Origin: QNZT01 sp964573205
Lineage (GTDB): Bacteria > Campylobacterota > Campylobacteria > Campylobacterales > QNZT01
NCBI GenBank assembly: GCA_964573205.1
Contig: CAZNIT010000030.1
Coordinates: 13,145-77,144, forward strand
Direction: 5' to 3'
Length of the DNA stretch: 64,000 nt
Position 1 is the stretch's first letter; each line of letters opens with the position of its first letter. Of this stretch, positions 55,651-63,871 are shown piece after piece. The notes under the pieces are model-generated. The model worked only from the letters and a program-made list of their open reading frames with translations, had not been told where the DNA came from and searched no databases. The translations under genes were made by a program, and so were the position numbers.

Positions 55651-56770
55651 AATAATGCTTGTGGCGAATACCGCATGGAGTATGGTGAAATTTCGTTACT
55701 CGCTTATGCGGACTATGATAGAAAGCGGGCATCAGCTATATGTTTTGGCTCCGGGAGATAAATATACTCATGAGATTGAAATGCTGGGTGCGATTTTCAT
55801 ACATTTGGAGATGGATAATAGCGGAGCGAATATTTTATCCGATTTTATCCTCATAAACAAGCTTCATAAAATTTATAAAGAGATTAAACCCGACATTATC
55901 TTTCACTATACTATAAAGCCGAACATTTACGGCTCGATCGCCGCAAATTATGCAAATATTACCTCCATATCTATGATTACCGGGCTTGGATATACGTTTA
56001 TCCATAACAATTTAACATCTAAAGTCGCCAGAAGACTTTATAAGTTCGCTCTTCAATACTCTCATGAAGTTTGGTTTATCAATCAAGACGATAAATATTA
56101 CTTTCTAAAATCGGGTATCGTAGATGAAAAGAAATGTCTGCTTTTGCCCGGTGAGGGGGTGAATGCGCAGAAGTTTTTACCTTTGAAGTCGAAAAAAAAT
56201 GAGAAGTTCACTTTTATTCTCATTGCCAGACTTCTATGGGATAAGGGAGTGGGAGAGTACATCGAAGCCGCCAGGTTGTTAAAATCGAAATATAAAGACG
56301 ATGTCGTATGTAAACTTGCCGGATTCGTTGACAGTAAAAATCCTCAGGCTATAGAGAGAAAGCAGGTGCTTAGTTGGCATAAAGAAGGATTAATTGAGTT
56401 TATGGGATCAACCGATAATGTCAAAGAGTTCATATCCGAAGCGGATTGTGTCGTTTTGCCCTCTTATCGTGAAGGTATGAGTATGGTTTTGATGGAGGCG
56501 GCCGCAATGAAAAAGCCGATTGTCGCATCGAACGTACCCGGGTGTAAAGAGTTGGTAAAGGATAATAAAAGCGGTTTTTTATGTCGCCCGAAAGATCATT
56601 TGGATCTTTTTGAAAAGATGCGAATGATGTATGAAACGGATACCGAAAAAAGAGAAGAGATGGGTGAAATCGCTAGAGAGCATATACTTGAAAATTTTGA
56701 TGAGAAAATTACCATCTCCATCTATCTTGAAAAAGTGCACGGTATTTTATGCGAAGAGTTAAAAATATAA
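55643..56770 (+). CDS. GT4-family glycosyltransferase
   Basis: 375 residues, GT-B fold. The N-terminal domain (KIMLVANTAWSMVKFRYSLM, about 4-23) resembles the lipid-carrier-linked glycosyltransferases of the PglA/WbnH type; FHYTIKPNIYGSIAANYANI and SMITGLGYTF are characteristic. The C-terminal donor domain has FTFILIARLLWDKGVGEYIE and the EX7E motif in LPSYREGMSMVLMEAAAMKK. It transfers a sugar to undecaprenyl-diphosphate-linked glycan at the cytoplasmic membrane. A BY-kinase gene follows after 47 bp. Confidence 0.87.
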   Translation: MSKIMLVANTAWSMVKFRYSLMRTMIESGHQLYVLAPGDKYTHEIEMLGAIFIHLEMDNSGANILSDFILINKLHKIYKEIKPDIIFHYTIKPNIYGSIAANYANITSISMITGLGYTFIHNNLTSKVARRLYKFALQYSHEVWFINQDDKYYFLKSGIVDEKKCLLLPGEGVNAQKFLPLKSKKNEKFTFILIARLLWDKGVGEYIEAARLLKSKYKDDVVCKLAGFVDSKNPQAIERKQVLSWHKEGLIEFMGSTDNVKEFISEADCVVLPSYREGMSMVLMEAAAMKKPIVASNVPGCKELVKDNKSGFLCRPKDHLDLFEKMRMMYETDTEKREEMGEIAREHILENFDEKITISIYLEKVHGILCEELKI

Positions 56771-56786
56771 TTTGATTTGCCGATTT
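56760..56786 (+). promoter_or_regulatory. Candidate sigma-28 promoter before the Wzz/BY-kinase gene
   Basis: TAAA (56760-56763), 15 bases, GCCGATTT (56779-56786). The spacing is exact; six of eight -10 bases match GCCGATAA in the first six positions. The -35 part lies in the last codons of the glycosyltransferase gene. Transcription would start near 56793, about 25 bases before the ATG at 56818. Confidence 0.5.
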
Positions 56787-56817
56787 TATTAGGATAATAA
56801 TCCAATGAAAGGGCAAT

Positions 56818-59148
56818 ATGCAGATTTCGATTAACGACAGACCCGTCTATTTTAGGAAATTGTTCAGCACATTTTTCAGGTACAAATGGATAAATCTGCT
56901 AATCTTTTTATCTTCTATTTTAACGGCTTTGGTTTTATACTATGTAACCGAACCTGTTTATGAATCCTATACCGCAATTGCCATAGATAAAAAAATACCG
57001 CAGGCTCAAAACGGCGGTTTTGATATAAGTATCGCTTTTCCTGAAGAAAATATCGAGACACAGATAGATATACTTCGCTCCAATTTTCTACTTGAAGATA
57101 CGATAGAAGATCTTAAAATGGGAGTTAGATATTATCGTGATGATTTTTTAAAAACCAAAGAGCTTTATAAAAGCGCTCCGTTTGAAGTCGGCGAACTCTC
57201 CATTTTAGATAAAGAGCTTTTTAATAGATCTTTCTTGATTACGGATGAGGGAGACGGATATTTTAGACTTCAATCCATCGAAAGTTTAAACGATCGGATA
57301 GTCTCGGCTTTGCCTTTTTTTAAAAGTAAAAACTCTATAAAACTAAATCGTACTTTTAAATATTCAAAACCCGTTTATTATAAAAACTCCTATTTTTCTA
57401 TTATAAAAAAGAGAAATTTCGCCGATCAAAGTTATATAGTCAGGTTTGAAGATCCCGCGAATATTCTCGAGAGGGTAAAAGGTCGTTTCTCGGTACAGCC
57501 GGCTTCGTTTAAATCTCAGGTTTTAAAAATAAGCTACAGCGACAATATAGCGCAAAGAACGAAAGATTTTTTAGATACTTATCTACATCATTATCTGCAT
57601 CATATAAAGAAAGATCTATTGCAAGAGCAGACGAGAAAGTTAGAATTTATAAATAAACAGTTGGCCTTGACAGGTCGAAAACTAAAACTATCCGAACTCT
57701 CTTTGCAAAAATATAAAAAGAGGAACAATATTGCGGATGTAAAAACTCAGATACAAGAAAATATTCAGAGGTTAAACGAATTTAAGCAAGAGTATAAAAA
57801 TAGCCAATTGGAGTACGAAACCGTAAAAAGCCTTTACGATAAAGTAAAAAGGGGAGACTATAGAGCCGTAAGTTCGCTCTCCGCTCAATATCCCGTACTC
57901 AATAATCTCTTCGACGAGTTGGAGAACCTTCAGATACAAAAACAACAGCTTGACGAGTTATATACATACGCGCATCCGAAAATGCAGGCGATGGAAGCTT
58001 CCATAGAGAAGGTGAAAGAGTCGATACAAAATATAACGGCCGGTATATATGGTCGCCTTGGTAAAAGAGTTTCGGTATTAAGAGGTATTATTAGAGAATA
58101 TAGCAATCTTCTTTCAGAACTTCCGAAAAAAGAGATCGAGCTTAGCAGATATGAAAATCTTTTCAATATAAATGATAAAATTTATAATTATCTTTTAGAA
58201 AAACAGTCTGAAATAGCGCTCAAAAAGGCTTCGGTCATATCAGACAAAAAGGTATTGGATTTTCCTAAGCTTCCTAAAAAAAGAGTTCGTCCCAAACTTT
58301 CGATCTTGTTAGCAACATGGCTTTTTCTAGGTATTCTCGGTATGATAGCTCATACTTTTTTGCGTACACTTTTGGATACGAAAATAAAGACCATATACGA
58401 TCTTCAGGAGTTGACGGATATACCTGTTTTTGGAAAAATTCCATACATCCAAAACGAGTCCAAATATAACAAAGCATATCTGCTTGAAGCGCCAAACTCC
58501 AAAGCTGCCGAAGCTTTTAGGGTTATTAGAAACAATCTTGATTATATTGTTACGAAAAACAGATCGAAGGTGATTTTAGTTACCTCGAGTGTTCCGAATG
58601 AAGGAAAGACCACTTTTGCGGCGAACTTGGCGACTATTCTCGGTATGGGAGAGAAAAAGGCGATAGTTTTATCTTTTGATCTTAGAAAACCGCAGCTTCA
58701 TAAAAAATTCGGTCTCACCAACGAAATAGGCGTGAGCGACTTGATATCGGGTAAAAAATCGTTCAAGCAGATCGTATGGCAGAACAATCAATATAAAAAT
58801 TTCTATATCGTGACATCGGGTAAAATTCCTCCAAATCCCACCGAGTTGATATCTTCGTCGAAAACCGAAAAGATCATCGAAGAGTTGAGAAAAGATTTTG
58901 ATTATATAGTTTTAGATACGCCGCCCGTAAATTATGTCTCTGATACTATATCGATGATGAAATATGCCGATATCGTGCTGTTTGTCGTGAAGTCCGAGTT
59001 TAGTGAGAAAAAGAGCGTAAAAGAGATCGATACTCTTGTCAAAAAGTTGAAAATAAAAAATGCCGGAGTGATTTTGAACTCTTTAAAACAGAAATATGAT
59101 GATCAGTTGAAAATAGACTATTCATATGTCTATCATAAAGTTGTTTAA
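56818..59148 (+). CDS. Wzz-type chain-length regulator fused to BY-kinase (Wzc-like)
   Basis: 776-residue inner membrane protein controlling capsule or exopolysaccharide polymerisation. TM1 (about 24-44) and TM2 (about 496-516) enclose a periplasmic Wzz/GumC domain with long coiled coils (about 255-470). The cytoplasmic kinase shows Walker A SVPNEGKTTFAANLA (about 596), Walker A' VLSFDLRKPQLHKKFG and Walker B YIVLDTPPVNYVSD. The C-terminus KQKYDDQLKIDYSYVYHKVV holds four tyrosines, a small autophosphorylation cluster. No wza-like export gene or phosphatase is in the window. The upstream promoter looks sigma-28-like. The end is 1 bp from a convergent gene. Confidence 0.9.
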   Translation: MQISINDRPVYFRKLFSTFFRYKWINLLIFLSSILTALVLYYVTEPVYESYTAIAIDKKIPQAQNGGFDISIAFPEENIETQIDILRSNFLLEDTIEDLKMGVRYYRDDFLKTKELYKSAPFEVGELSILDKELFNRSFLITDEGDGYFRLQSIESLNDRIVSALPFFKSKNSIKLNRTFKYSKPVYYKNSYFSIIKKRNFADQSYIVRFEDPANILERVKGRFSVQPASFKSQVLKISYSDNIAQRTKDFLDTYLHHYLHHIKKDLLQEQTRKLEFINKQLALTGRKLKLSELSLQKYKKRNNIADVKTQIQENIQRLNEFKQEYKNSQLEYETVKSLYDKVKRGDYRAVSSLSAQYPVLNNLFDELENLQIQKQQLDELYTYAHPKMQAMEASIEKVKESIQNITAGIYGRLGKRVSVLRGIIREYSNLLSELPKKEIELSRYENLFNINDKIYNYLLEKQSEIALKKASVISDKKVLDFPKLPKKRVRPKLSILLATWLFLGILGMIAHTFLRTLLDTKIKTIYDLQELTDIPVFGKIPYIQNESKYNKAYLLEAPNSKAAEAFRVIRNNLDYIVTKNRSKVILVTSSVPNEGKTTFAANLATILGMGEKKAIVLSFDLRKPQLHKKFGLTNEIGVSDLISGKKSFKQIVWQNNQYKNFYIVTSGKIPPNPTELISSSKTEKIIEELRKDFDYIVLDTPPVNYVSDTISMMKYADIVLFVVKSEFSEKKSVKEIDTLVKKLKIKNAGVILNSLKQKYDDQLKIDYSYVYHKVV

Positions 59149-59149
59149 G

Positions 59150-59788
59150 CTATCGTCTGACTAGTTTAAGCTCTCTTCTGTCTAATTTTTGTCCGTTATA
59201 GATGTGGAAATAGCTTTCATCTATCTTTTTGGTTTCATTTAATTCTACAAGAAGTCTTTTTTGATTTTGAGTTTCATATTCCCAGCTTCTTCTTTGATCA
59301 TTTGCCGTAAACTTTTTTACTCTTCCGTTTGAACGGTAGATAAGCATATACCATCTTCCTTCACCGTCTTGTTCATATCCGATATCCGAGGGGTGAATCG
59401 GGATAGTCTGCGTATCGCAGATATATTTGAAAAGTTCCAGTTTTTCATTTGGATAACTTATGCGATGATAGAGCGTATGCGTATTGAAATCATCGAGTGC
59501 GTTGTATCCGATACTGTCAACGCCTAAAATCGAGTTGAAAGTATGGCTAAAAGGTTTTGTCTCTATCAGGTCGTATGCGAATATATGAAAACTGTTATCT
59601 TTATCTTTTGATATCTCTATATCGATGGAGTCGCTATTTGCGATATCTTTTAAAGCGTATCTAGCGACTCTCGCGCAATCACCCGTATAGGTTTGAAGAT
59701 CTTGGCAGATAAATGTACGCTCTTTGAGATTCGTTTTTAGTTTAAGTGCCAGATTTTCTTTTTTCAACAAACCTAACGGATCGAACAT
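59150..59788 (-). CDS. Hypothetical protein
   Basis: 212 residues, not recognised. It looks soluble, with no signal peptide or membrane helix. The N-terminal third reads FICQDLQTYTGDCARVARYA, and the C-terminal third is strand-rich: QDGEGRWYMLIYRSNGRVKK, FTANDQRRSWEYETQNQKRL. It has an in-line ribosome binding site (AAAAGGAG before ATG 59788) and normal base composition. It is convergent with the BY-kinase gene, so it is not part of that unit. Confidence 0.65.
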   Translation of the reverse strand: MFDPLGLLKKENLALKLKTNLKERTFICQDLQTYTGDCARVARYALKDIANSDSIDIEISKDKDNSFHIFAYDLIETKPFSHTFNSILGVDSIGYNALDDFNTHTLYHRISYPNEKLELFKYICDTQTIPIHPSDIGYEQDGEGRWYMLIYRSNGRVKKFTANDQRRSWEYETQNQKRLLVELNETKKIDESYFHIYNGQKLDRRELKLVRR

Positions 59789-60164
59789 TTTGAGCTCCTT
59801 TTAACGGATGATTGATTAGTTATTTTTATATTATCGAGTCATTGATGATCCCGTAGCATAAAGCGTGCCATTATGTGTTACCGTTTGTAAAAGGAGTTGA
59901 AGAGAAAAGAGTAAAAATTGAAATGAAATATATTCAAAGTTTAATGATAATTAGAATATTATTTTAAGAATAGAATAAAAAATTGACAAAACATACGGAA
60001 ATCTGTATAAAAAGATAAAAAAATTGTCTGTTTTATTCAATATTAAATATATAATGATACAATTGCAGTATATTTAATAAGTTATAGATTATGTTTTGTT
60101 TAGGTAACTGTATGTTGTAGTACAATTTATGTATGGCTTAACATAGTTTTGTTACTATTTATAC
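59789..60164. other. 376-bp AT-rich intergenic stretch
   Basis: The left part holds the promoter region of the minus-strand hypothetical gene. The right part contains two -10-like TACAAT boxes (near 60058 and 60119) for the HTH gene. I see no further gene or strong hairpin. Confidence 0.5.
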
Positions 60165-60443
60165 ATGGAATCTAGCGACTTATTCAATATCTTGCACAAT
60201 GCAGTGGAAGCACAGTACTTGGGCAAAAAGATCAGCCAAAAAGAGATGGCTGAAAAACTTGGTGTATCGATGCGAACTTATCAAGATTGGCGTCTTGGTA
60301 ATTCGAAACCGCAAGCCGTACCCGCAATATTTAAAATGCTTGCGGAGCTTGACGAAGAAGATTTGGTACATTTAGTCAAAAAGATTTCAAAAGGAATGCA
60401 CAATGACAAAACTAACTCAAATCGAGAGAGAAGCTTTAGATGA
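60165..60443 (+). CDS. Small helix-turn-helix (XRE-like) DNA-binding protein
   Basis: 92 residues. The HTH is clear: KISQKEMAEKLGVSMRTYQD followed by WRLGNSKPQAVPAIFKMLAE, the typical Cro/CI-type helix 2-3 and the Trp-Arg-x-Gly turn. The C-terminal 25 residues are charged. No Shine-Dalgarno sequence stands before the ATG. A 38-residue frame overlaps its end. It lies 365 bp before grpE, where many relatives carry hrcA, but it has no HrcA domains. Its target is unknown. Confidence 0.78.
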   Translation: MESSDLFNILHNAVEAQYLGKKISQKEMAEKLGVSMRTYQDWRLGNSKPQAVPAIFKMLAELDEEDLVHLVKKISKGMHNDKTNSNRERSFR

Positions 60444-60519
60444 TCTTTTTATGGGATTGCCCGTTTATAGAGAATCCTTTTTCGCAAAGATAAAAAGATT
60501 GATCAGAAGATATCTGTAA
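60403..60519 (+). CDS. 38-residue small protein overlapping the HTH gene
   Basis: Reads MTKLTQIEREALDDLFMGLP, then VYRESFFAKIKRLIRRYL. The ATG has AAAGGA eight bases upstream and overlaps the HTH gene by 41 bp in another frame. The peptide has an acidic N-terminal half and a basic amphipathic C-terminal helix. Overlap and ribosome binding site suggest coupled translation with the HTH protein. I know no family for it. Confidence 0.5.
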   Translation: MTKLTQIEREALDDLFMGLPVYRESFFAKIKRLIRRYL

Positions 60520-60713
60520 TTAAAGATACCTTTTGCCTTTTCCCCCTTCCTAATTAAAAAACAGACCTCATAAACCAAAATCAAATTAAAAGATAGTACA
60601 TGATCGGAATATTTCACTCCTGCGTATATTGCAAATAAAGGGGAGAATTTTGCCCGGAGTATAGTTGAGTTTATATGACTAAAGTATTTTTATACAAAAA
60701 AATCAATACACCC

Positions 60714-60742
60714 TTGACAAGAAGAGACTAAAGTTGTATAAT
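60714..60742 (+). promoter_or_regulatory. Consensus promoter of grpE-dnaK
   Basis: TTGACA (60714-60719), 17 bases, TATAAT (60737-60742): both hexamers perfect and at optimal spacing, which is unusual in Campylobacterota. GACTAAAGT occurs in the spacer (60726-60734) and once more 49 bp upstream (60677-60685). No CIRCE inverted repeat is seen. Confidence 0.7.
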
Positions 60743-60807
60743 AACGGCAAAATATCATGATCAGATTCCATTGAGAGGAAATCTGGATGTTTTAAAAGGA
60801 GTCAAAT

Positions 60808-61392
60808 GTGAGTAGAAAAAAGCGAGAAAAATTTGAGGAAGAATTAGAAGAGACTCAAGATATTCAAGAAGAGGAGAAAGAGATAGAGTCTGATTCCCGA
60901 TCCAAATCGGAGTCGGAGTCCGAAAATGAAGAAGCCGATCGTATAAGCGAGCTTGAAGAGAAGATCGCCGAGCTTGAAGAGCTTAGACTAAGAGATTTGG
61001 CGGAGTTTGAAAATATCAAAAAAAGAGTCGAAAAAGAGAAACAACAAGCCATAGCTTACGCTCATGAACAGTTTGCCAGAGATTTACTGGCGGTGATAGA
61101 TTCTCTTGACAATGCCAGAGCTAGTATGGGCGAGAGCCAAAGTACGGAGGAGGCTCTTGAAAATATCAAAGAGGGAATCGAGCTGACTATGGAGCAGTTT
61201 AAAAAAGTGTTTGCAAAACATGGAATAGAACTTGTAGATATCGATAGCGGTTTTGATCCGAACTTTCATGAAGCCGTTATGCGTGTTGATAGCGACGAGC
61301 ATGAAAGCGGTCAGATCGTTCAAGTTTTGCAAAAAGGTTATAAAATAAAAGATAGAGTTTTGAGACCCGCGATGGTTTCGATTTCAAATTGA
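60808..61392 (+). CDS. grpE: Nucleotide exchange factor GrpE
   Basis: Exchanges ADP for ATP on DnaK. 194 residues: an acidic, Ser/Glu-rich N-terminal tail (about 1-50), a long coiled coil (about 48-105, ELRLRDLAEFENIKKRVEKE) and the C-terminal beta domain with FDPNFHEAVMRVDSDEHESG and VLQKGYKIKDRVLRPAMVSI. Start GTG 60808 has AAGGAG six bases upstream. dnaK follows after 38 bp. Confidence 0.95.
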   Translation: MSRKKREKFEEELEETQDIQEEEKEIESDSRSKSESESENEEADRISELEEKIAELEELRLRDLAEFENIKKRVEKEKQQAIAYAHEQFARDLLAVIDSLDNARASMGESQSTEEALENIKEGIELTMEQFKKVFAKHGIELVDIDSGFDPNFHEAVMRVDSDEHESGQIVQVLQKGYKIKDRVLRPAMVSISN

Positions 61393-61430
61393 TATAGATA
61401 AAAAAAGATTTTAATTTAAGGAGAATAAAA

Positions 61431-63320
61431 ATGAGTAAAGTAATAGGAATAGATCTAGGAACGACAAATTCATGCGTTGCCGTATATGAGAGAGGGGAGG
61501 CTAAAGTAGCTCCAAACAAAGAAGGAAAAAACACCACACCGTCAATTGTGGCATTTACCGACAAGGGTGAAATACTAATAGGCGATCCGGCAAAAAGACA
61601 GATGGTGACGAATCCGGAAAAAACCATCTATTCCATAAAAAGAATTATGGGGCTTATGTGTAACGAAAGTGCGGCCGAGGAGGCGAAAAAGAGACTCCCT
61701 TACCATGTAGTCGATAGAAACGGCGCATGCGCTATCGAAGTTGACGGTAAGACTTACACACCTCAGGAGATTTCCGCAAAAGTTTTAACGAAATTAAAAG
61801 AGGATGCGGAAGCTTATTTGGGAGATAAAGTCACAGATGTCGTCATTACCGTTCCGGCTTATTTTAACGATTCGCAGAGAAAGGCGACACAAGAAGCGGG
61901 AACTATCGCGGGGCTTAATGTCGTAAGAATCATAAACGAACCTACAGCCGCGGCTTTGGCTTACGGTCTTGATAAAAAAGAGGCTGAACAGATCTGCGTA
62001 TATGATCTAGGAGGCGGTACATTCGATGTTACCGTGCTTGAGACGGGAGATAATGTTGTTGAAGTTCTTGCGACCGGCGGTAATGCGTTTTTGGGTGGCG
62101 ACGATTTTGACAACCGCCTGATCGATTGGCTTGTAGATGAGTTTAAAAGCGATAGCGGTATAGATCTAAAAGGCGATGTCATGGCGCTTCAAAGATTGAA
62201 AGAAGCGGCTGAGAACGCGAAAAAAGAGCTCTCTTCCGCGACGGAAACGGAGATAAATCTACCCTTTATCACAGCCGATGCAAGTGGCCCAAAGCACCTT
62301 GTAAAAAAACTGACCCGTGCGAAATTCGAGTCGCTCATAGATGACCTAGTCGATGAAACTATTCAAAAAATCGAAGAGGTTTTGAAAGATTCCGGTGTAT
62401 CCAAAGGAGATATAAAAGAGATCGTGATGGTCGGCGGTTCTACTCGTGTACCGCTTGTACAAGAGAGAGTGAAGAGTTTCTTCGGAAAAGATCTCAACAA
62501 ATCGGTAAATCCCGACGAAGTGGTCGCTATCGGTGCGGCTATCCAAGGCGCCGTTATAAAAGGTGATGTAAAAGATGTACTTCTTCTTGATGTAACACCT
62601 CTTAGTCTCGGTATAGAAACACTCGGAGGAGTCACTACCAAAGTCATCGAAAAAGGTACGACGATACCGGTTAAAAAGACGCAAACATTCTCGACCGCCG
62701 AAGATAATCAGCCGGCGGTTACCATCCATGTACTGCAAGGTGAAAGAGAGTTCGCAAAAGATAACAAATCTCTAGGTCAGTTTAATCTCGAGGGAATTCC
62801 GCCCGCACCTAGAGGGGTACCTCAAATCGAAGTAACATTCGACATCGATGCAAACGGTATCTTGACCGTTAGTGCCGTCGATAAAGCTAGCGGTAAACAA
62901 CAAGAGATCAAGATCACGGGATCATCGGGACTTAGCGAAGAAGAGATAGAGAAGATGGTACAAGATGCCGAGGCGCACAAAGCCGAAGATGAGAAGAGAA
63001 AAGAGCTTGTCGAGGCGAAAAATCAGGCTGACGCGCTTGTGCATCAGACGCAGAAGTCTTTGAGCGATCTCGGAGATAAAGTCGAAGCGGATGAAAAAGC
63101 GAAAATCGAAGGACTCGTGAGTGAGCTAAAAGAGCTTTTAAAAAGTGAGAGCGTTACAAAAGATCAGATAGACGCTAAAGTAAAAGAGCTTACCGATGCC
63201 AGTCATAAATTGGCGGAAGCCGCTTACAAAAAAGAGCAGGGAGCTGCCGGCGGTGAACAAGCGGGCGGAGCAAAGACGAAAAAAGATGACGATGATGTCA
63301 TCGACGCTGAAGTAGAGTAA
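61431..63320 (+). CDS. dnaK: Chaperone protein DnaK (Hsp70)
   Basis: 629 residues. The ATPase domain carries IGIDLGTTNSCVAVYE (about 5-20), VITVPAYFNDSQRKATQEAG and VYDLGGGTFDVTVLE. The linker DVLLLDVTPLSLGIETLGG leads into the substrate-binding domain, and the lid ends in the EEVID-like DDDDVIDAEVE tail preceded by a short GGEQAGGA linker. A separate J-domain protein is encoded at 28203; classical dnaJ is not in the window. Ribosome binding site AAGGAG. Confidence 0.97.
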   Translation: MSKVIGIDLGTTNSCVAVYERGEAKVAPNKEGKNTTPSIVAFTDKGEILIGDPAKRQMVTNPEKTIYSIKRIMGLMCNESAAEEAKKRLPYHVVDRNGACAIEVDGKTYTPQEISAKVLTKLKEDAEAYLGDKVTDVVITVPAYFNDSQRKATQEAGTIAGLNVVRIINEPTAAALAYGLDKKEAEQICVYDLGGGTFDVTVLETGDNVVEVLATGGNAFLGGDDFDNRLIDWLVDEFKSDSGIDLKGDVMALQRLKEAAENAKKELSSATETEINLPFITADASGPKHLVKKLTRAKFESLIDDLVDETIQKIEEVLKDSGVSKGDIKEIVMVGGSTRVPLVQERVKSFFGKDLNKSVNPDEVVAIGAAIQGAVIKGDVKDVLLLDVTPLSLGIETLGGVTTKVIEKGTTIPVKKTQTFSTAEDNQPAVTIHVLQGEREFAKDNKSLGQFNLEGIPPAPRGVPQIEVTFDIDANGILTVSAVDKASGKQQEIKITGSSGLSEEEIEKMVQDAEAHKAEDEKRKELVEAKNQADALVHQTQKSLSDLGDKVEADEKAKIEGLVSELKELLKSESVTKDQIDAKVKELTDASHKLAEAAYKKEQGAAGGEQAGGAKTKKDDDDVIDAEVE

Positions 63321-63344
63321 ACTTTTTTAAAAGAGGGGATGCGC

Positions 63345-63830
63345 ATGAAAAGATATGAGCATCCCTTCAAACCCATCGTTTTTGACGATACGAAAATCCT
63401 AATATTGGGAACTTTCCCTAGTCTTGATTCATTTAAATATGATTTTTATTACGCTCATAAACGAAACCGGTTTTGGAAAATAATGGGCGAGATATTCGCA
63501 ATGCCTGTTGAAACGAAGGAGCGAAAGATAGAGCTGTTGAAGTTCGCGAAAATCGGGCTTTATGATATAGTAGCATCTTGCGAGCGTCAAAATTCGAGCG
63601 ACGGGAATCTTAAAAACTGCATACTATCCGATATACCTTCTATTTTAAAAATCCATCCAACGATAAAGATGATCGCCTTTACGGGACAAAAAGCGGCGAA
63701 GCTCTATGATAAGGAGTATAAAAATTTAAGCGTAAAAACCGTAACGCTACCATCTCCGTCTCCCGCATTCGCCAGTATGAGATATGAAGAAAAAAGAGAA
63801 ATTTATAAAAGATATTTGATTAGTCTTTAA
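63345..63830 (+). CDS. Uracil-DNA glycosylase-superfamily DNA glycosylase (deoxyinosine/mismatch type)
   Basis: 161 residues. ILILGTFPSLDSFKYDFYYA matches the GTFPS entry of the deoxyinosine/G:U mismatch glycosylase group, followed by HKRNRFWKIMGEIFAMP. GLYDIVASCERQNSSDGNLK, IAFTGQKAAKLYDKEY and TLPSPSPAFASMRYEEK are the following motifs (LPSPSPA near the end contacts DNA). It would excise hypoxanthine or uracil. I use ATG 63345 with GAGGGG upstream; an ATG two codons earlier is too close to it. It may be read through from dnaK (24 bp gap). Confidence 0.85.
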   Translation: MKRYEHPFKPIVFDDTKILILGTFPSLDSFKYDFYYAHKRNRFWKIMGEIFAMPVETKERKIELLKFAKIGLYDIVASCERQNSSDGNLKNCILSDIPSILKIHPTIKMIAFTGQKAAKLYDKEYKNLSVKTVTLPSPSPAFASMRYEEKREIYKRYLISL

Positions 63831-63837
63831 ATACTGA

Positions 63838-63843
63838 TATAAT
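63838..63843 (+). promoter_or_regulatory. -10 box before the partial Cas6-like gene
   Basis: TATAAT in ACTGATATAATAGATT, 29 bases before the ATG at 63872. Confidence 0.45.
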
Positions 63844-63871
63844 AGATTTATTTATTTTTGGAGAATATCAG

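Noticed and set aside
56805..56834. Nine-residue frame overlapping the start of the Wzz/BY-kinase gene
   Set aside because: Too short and weakly placed relative to a ribosome binding site; most probably incidental.
60520..60807. CIRCE operator before grpE
   Set aside because: No TTAGCACTC/GAGTGCTAA-type inverted repeat can be found in the gap.
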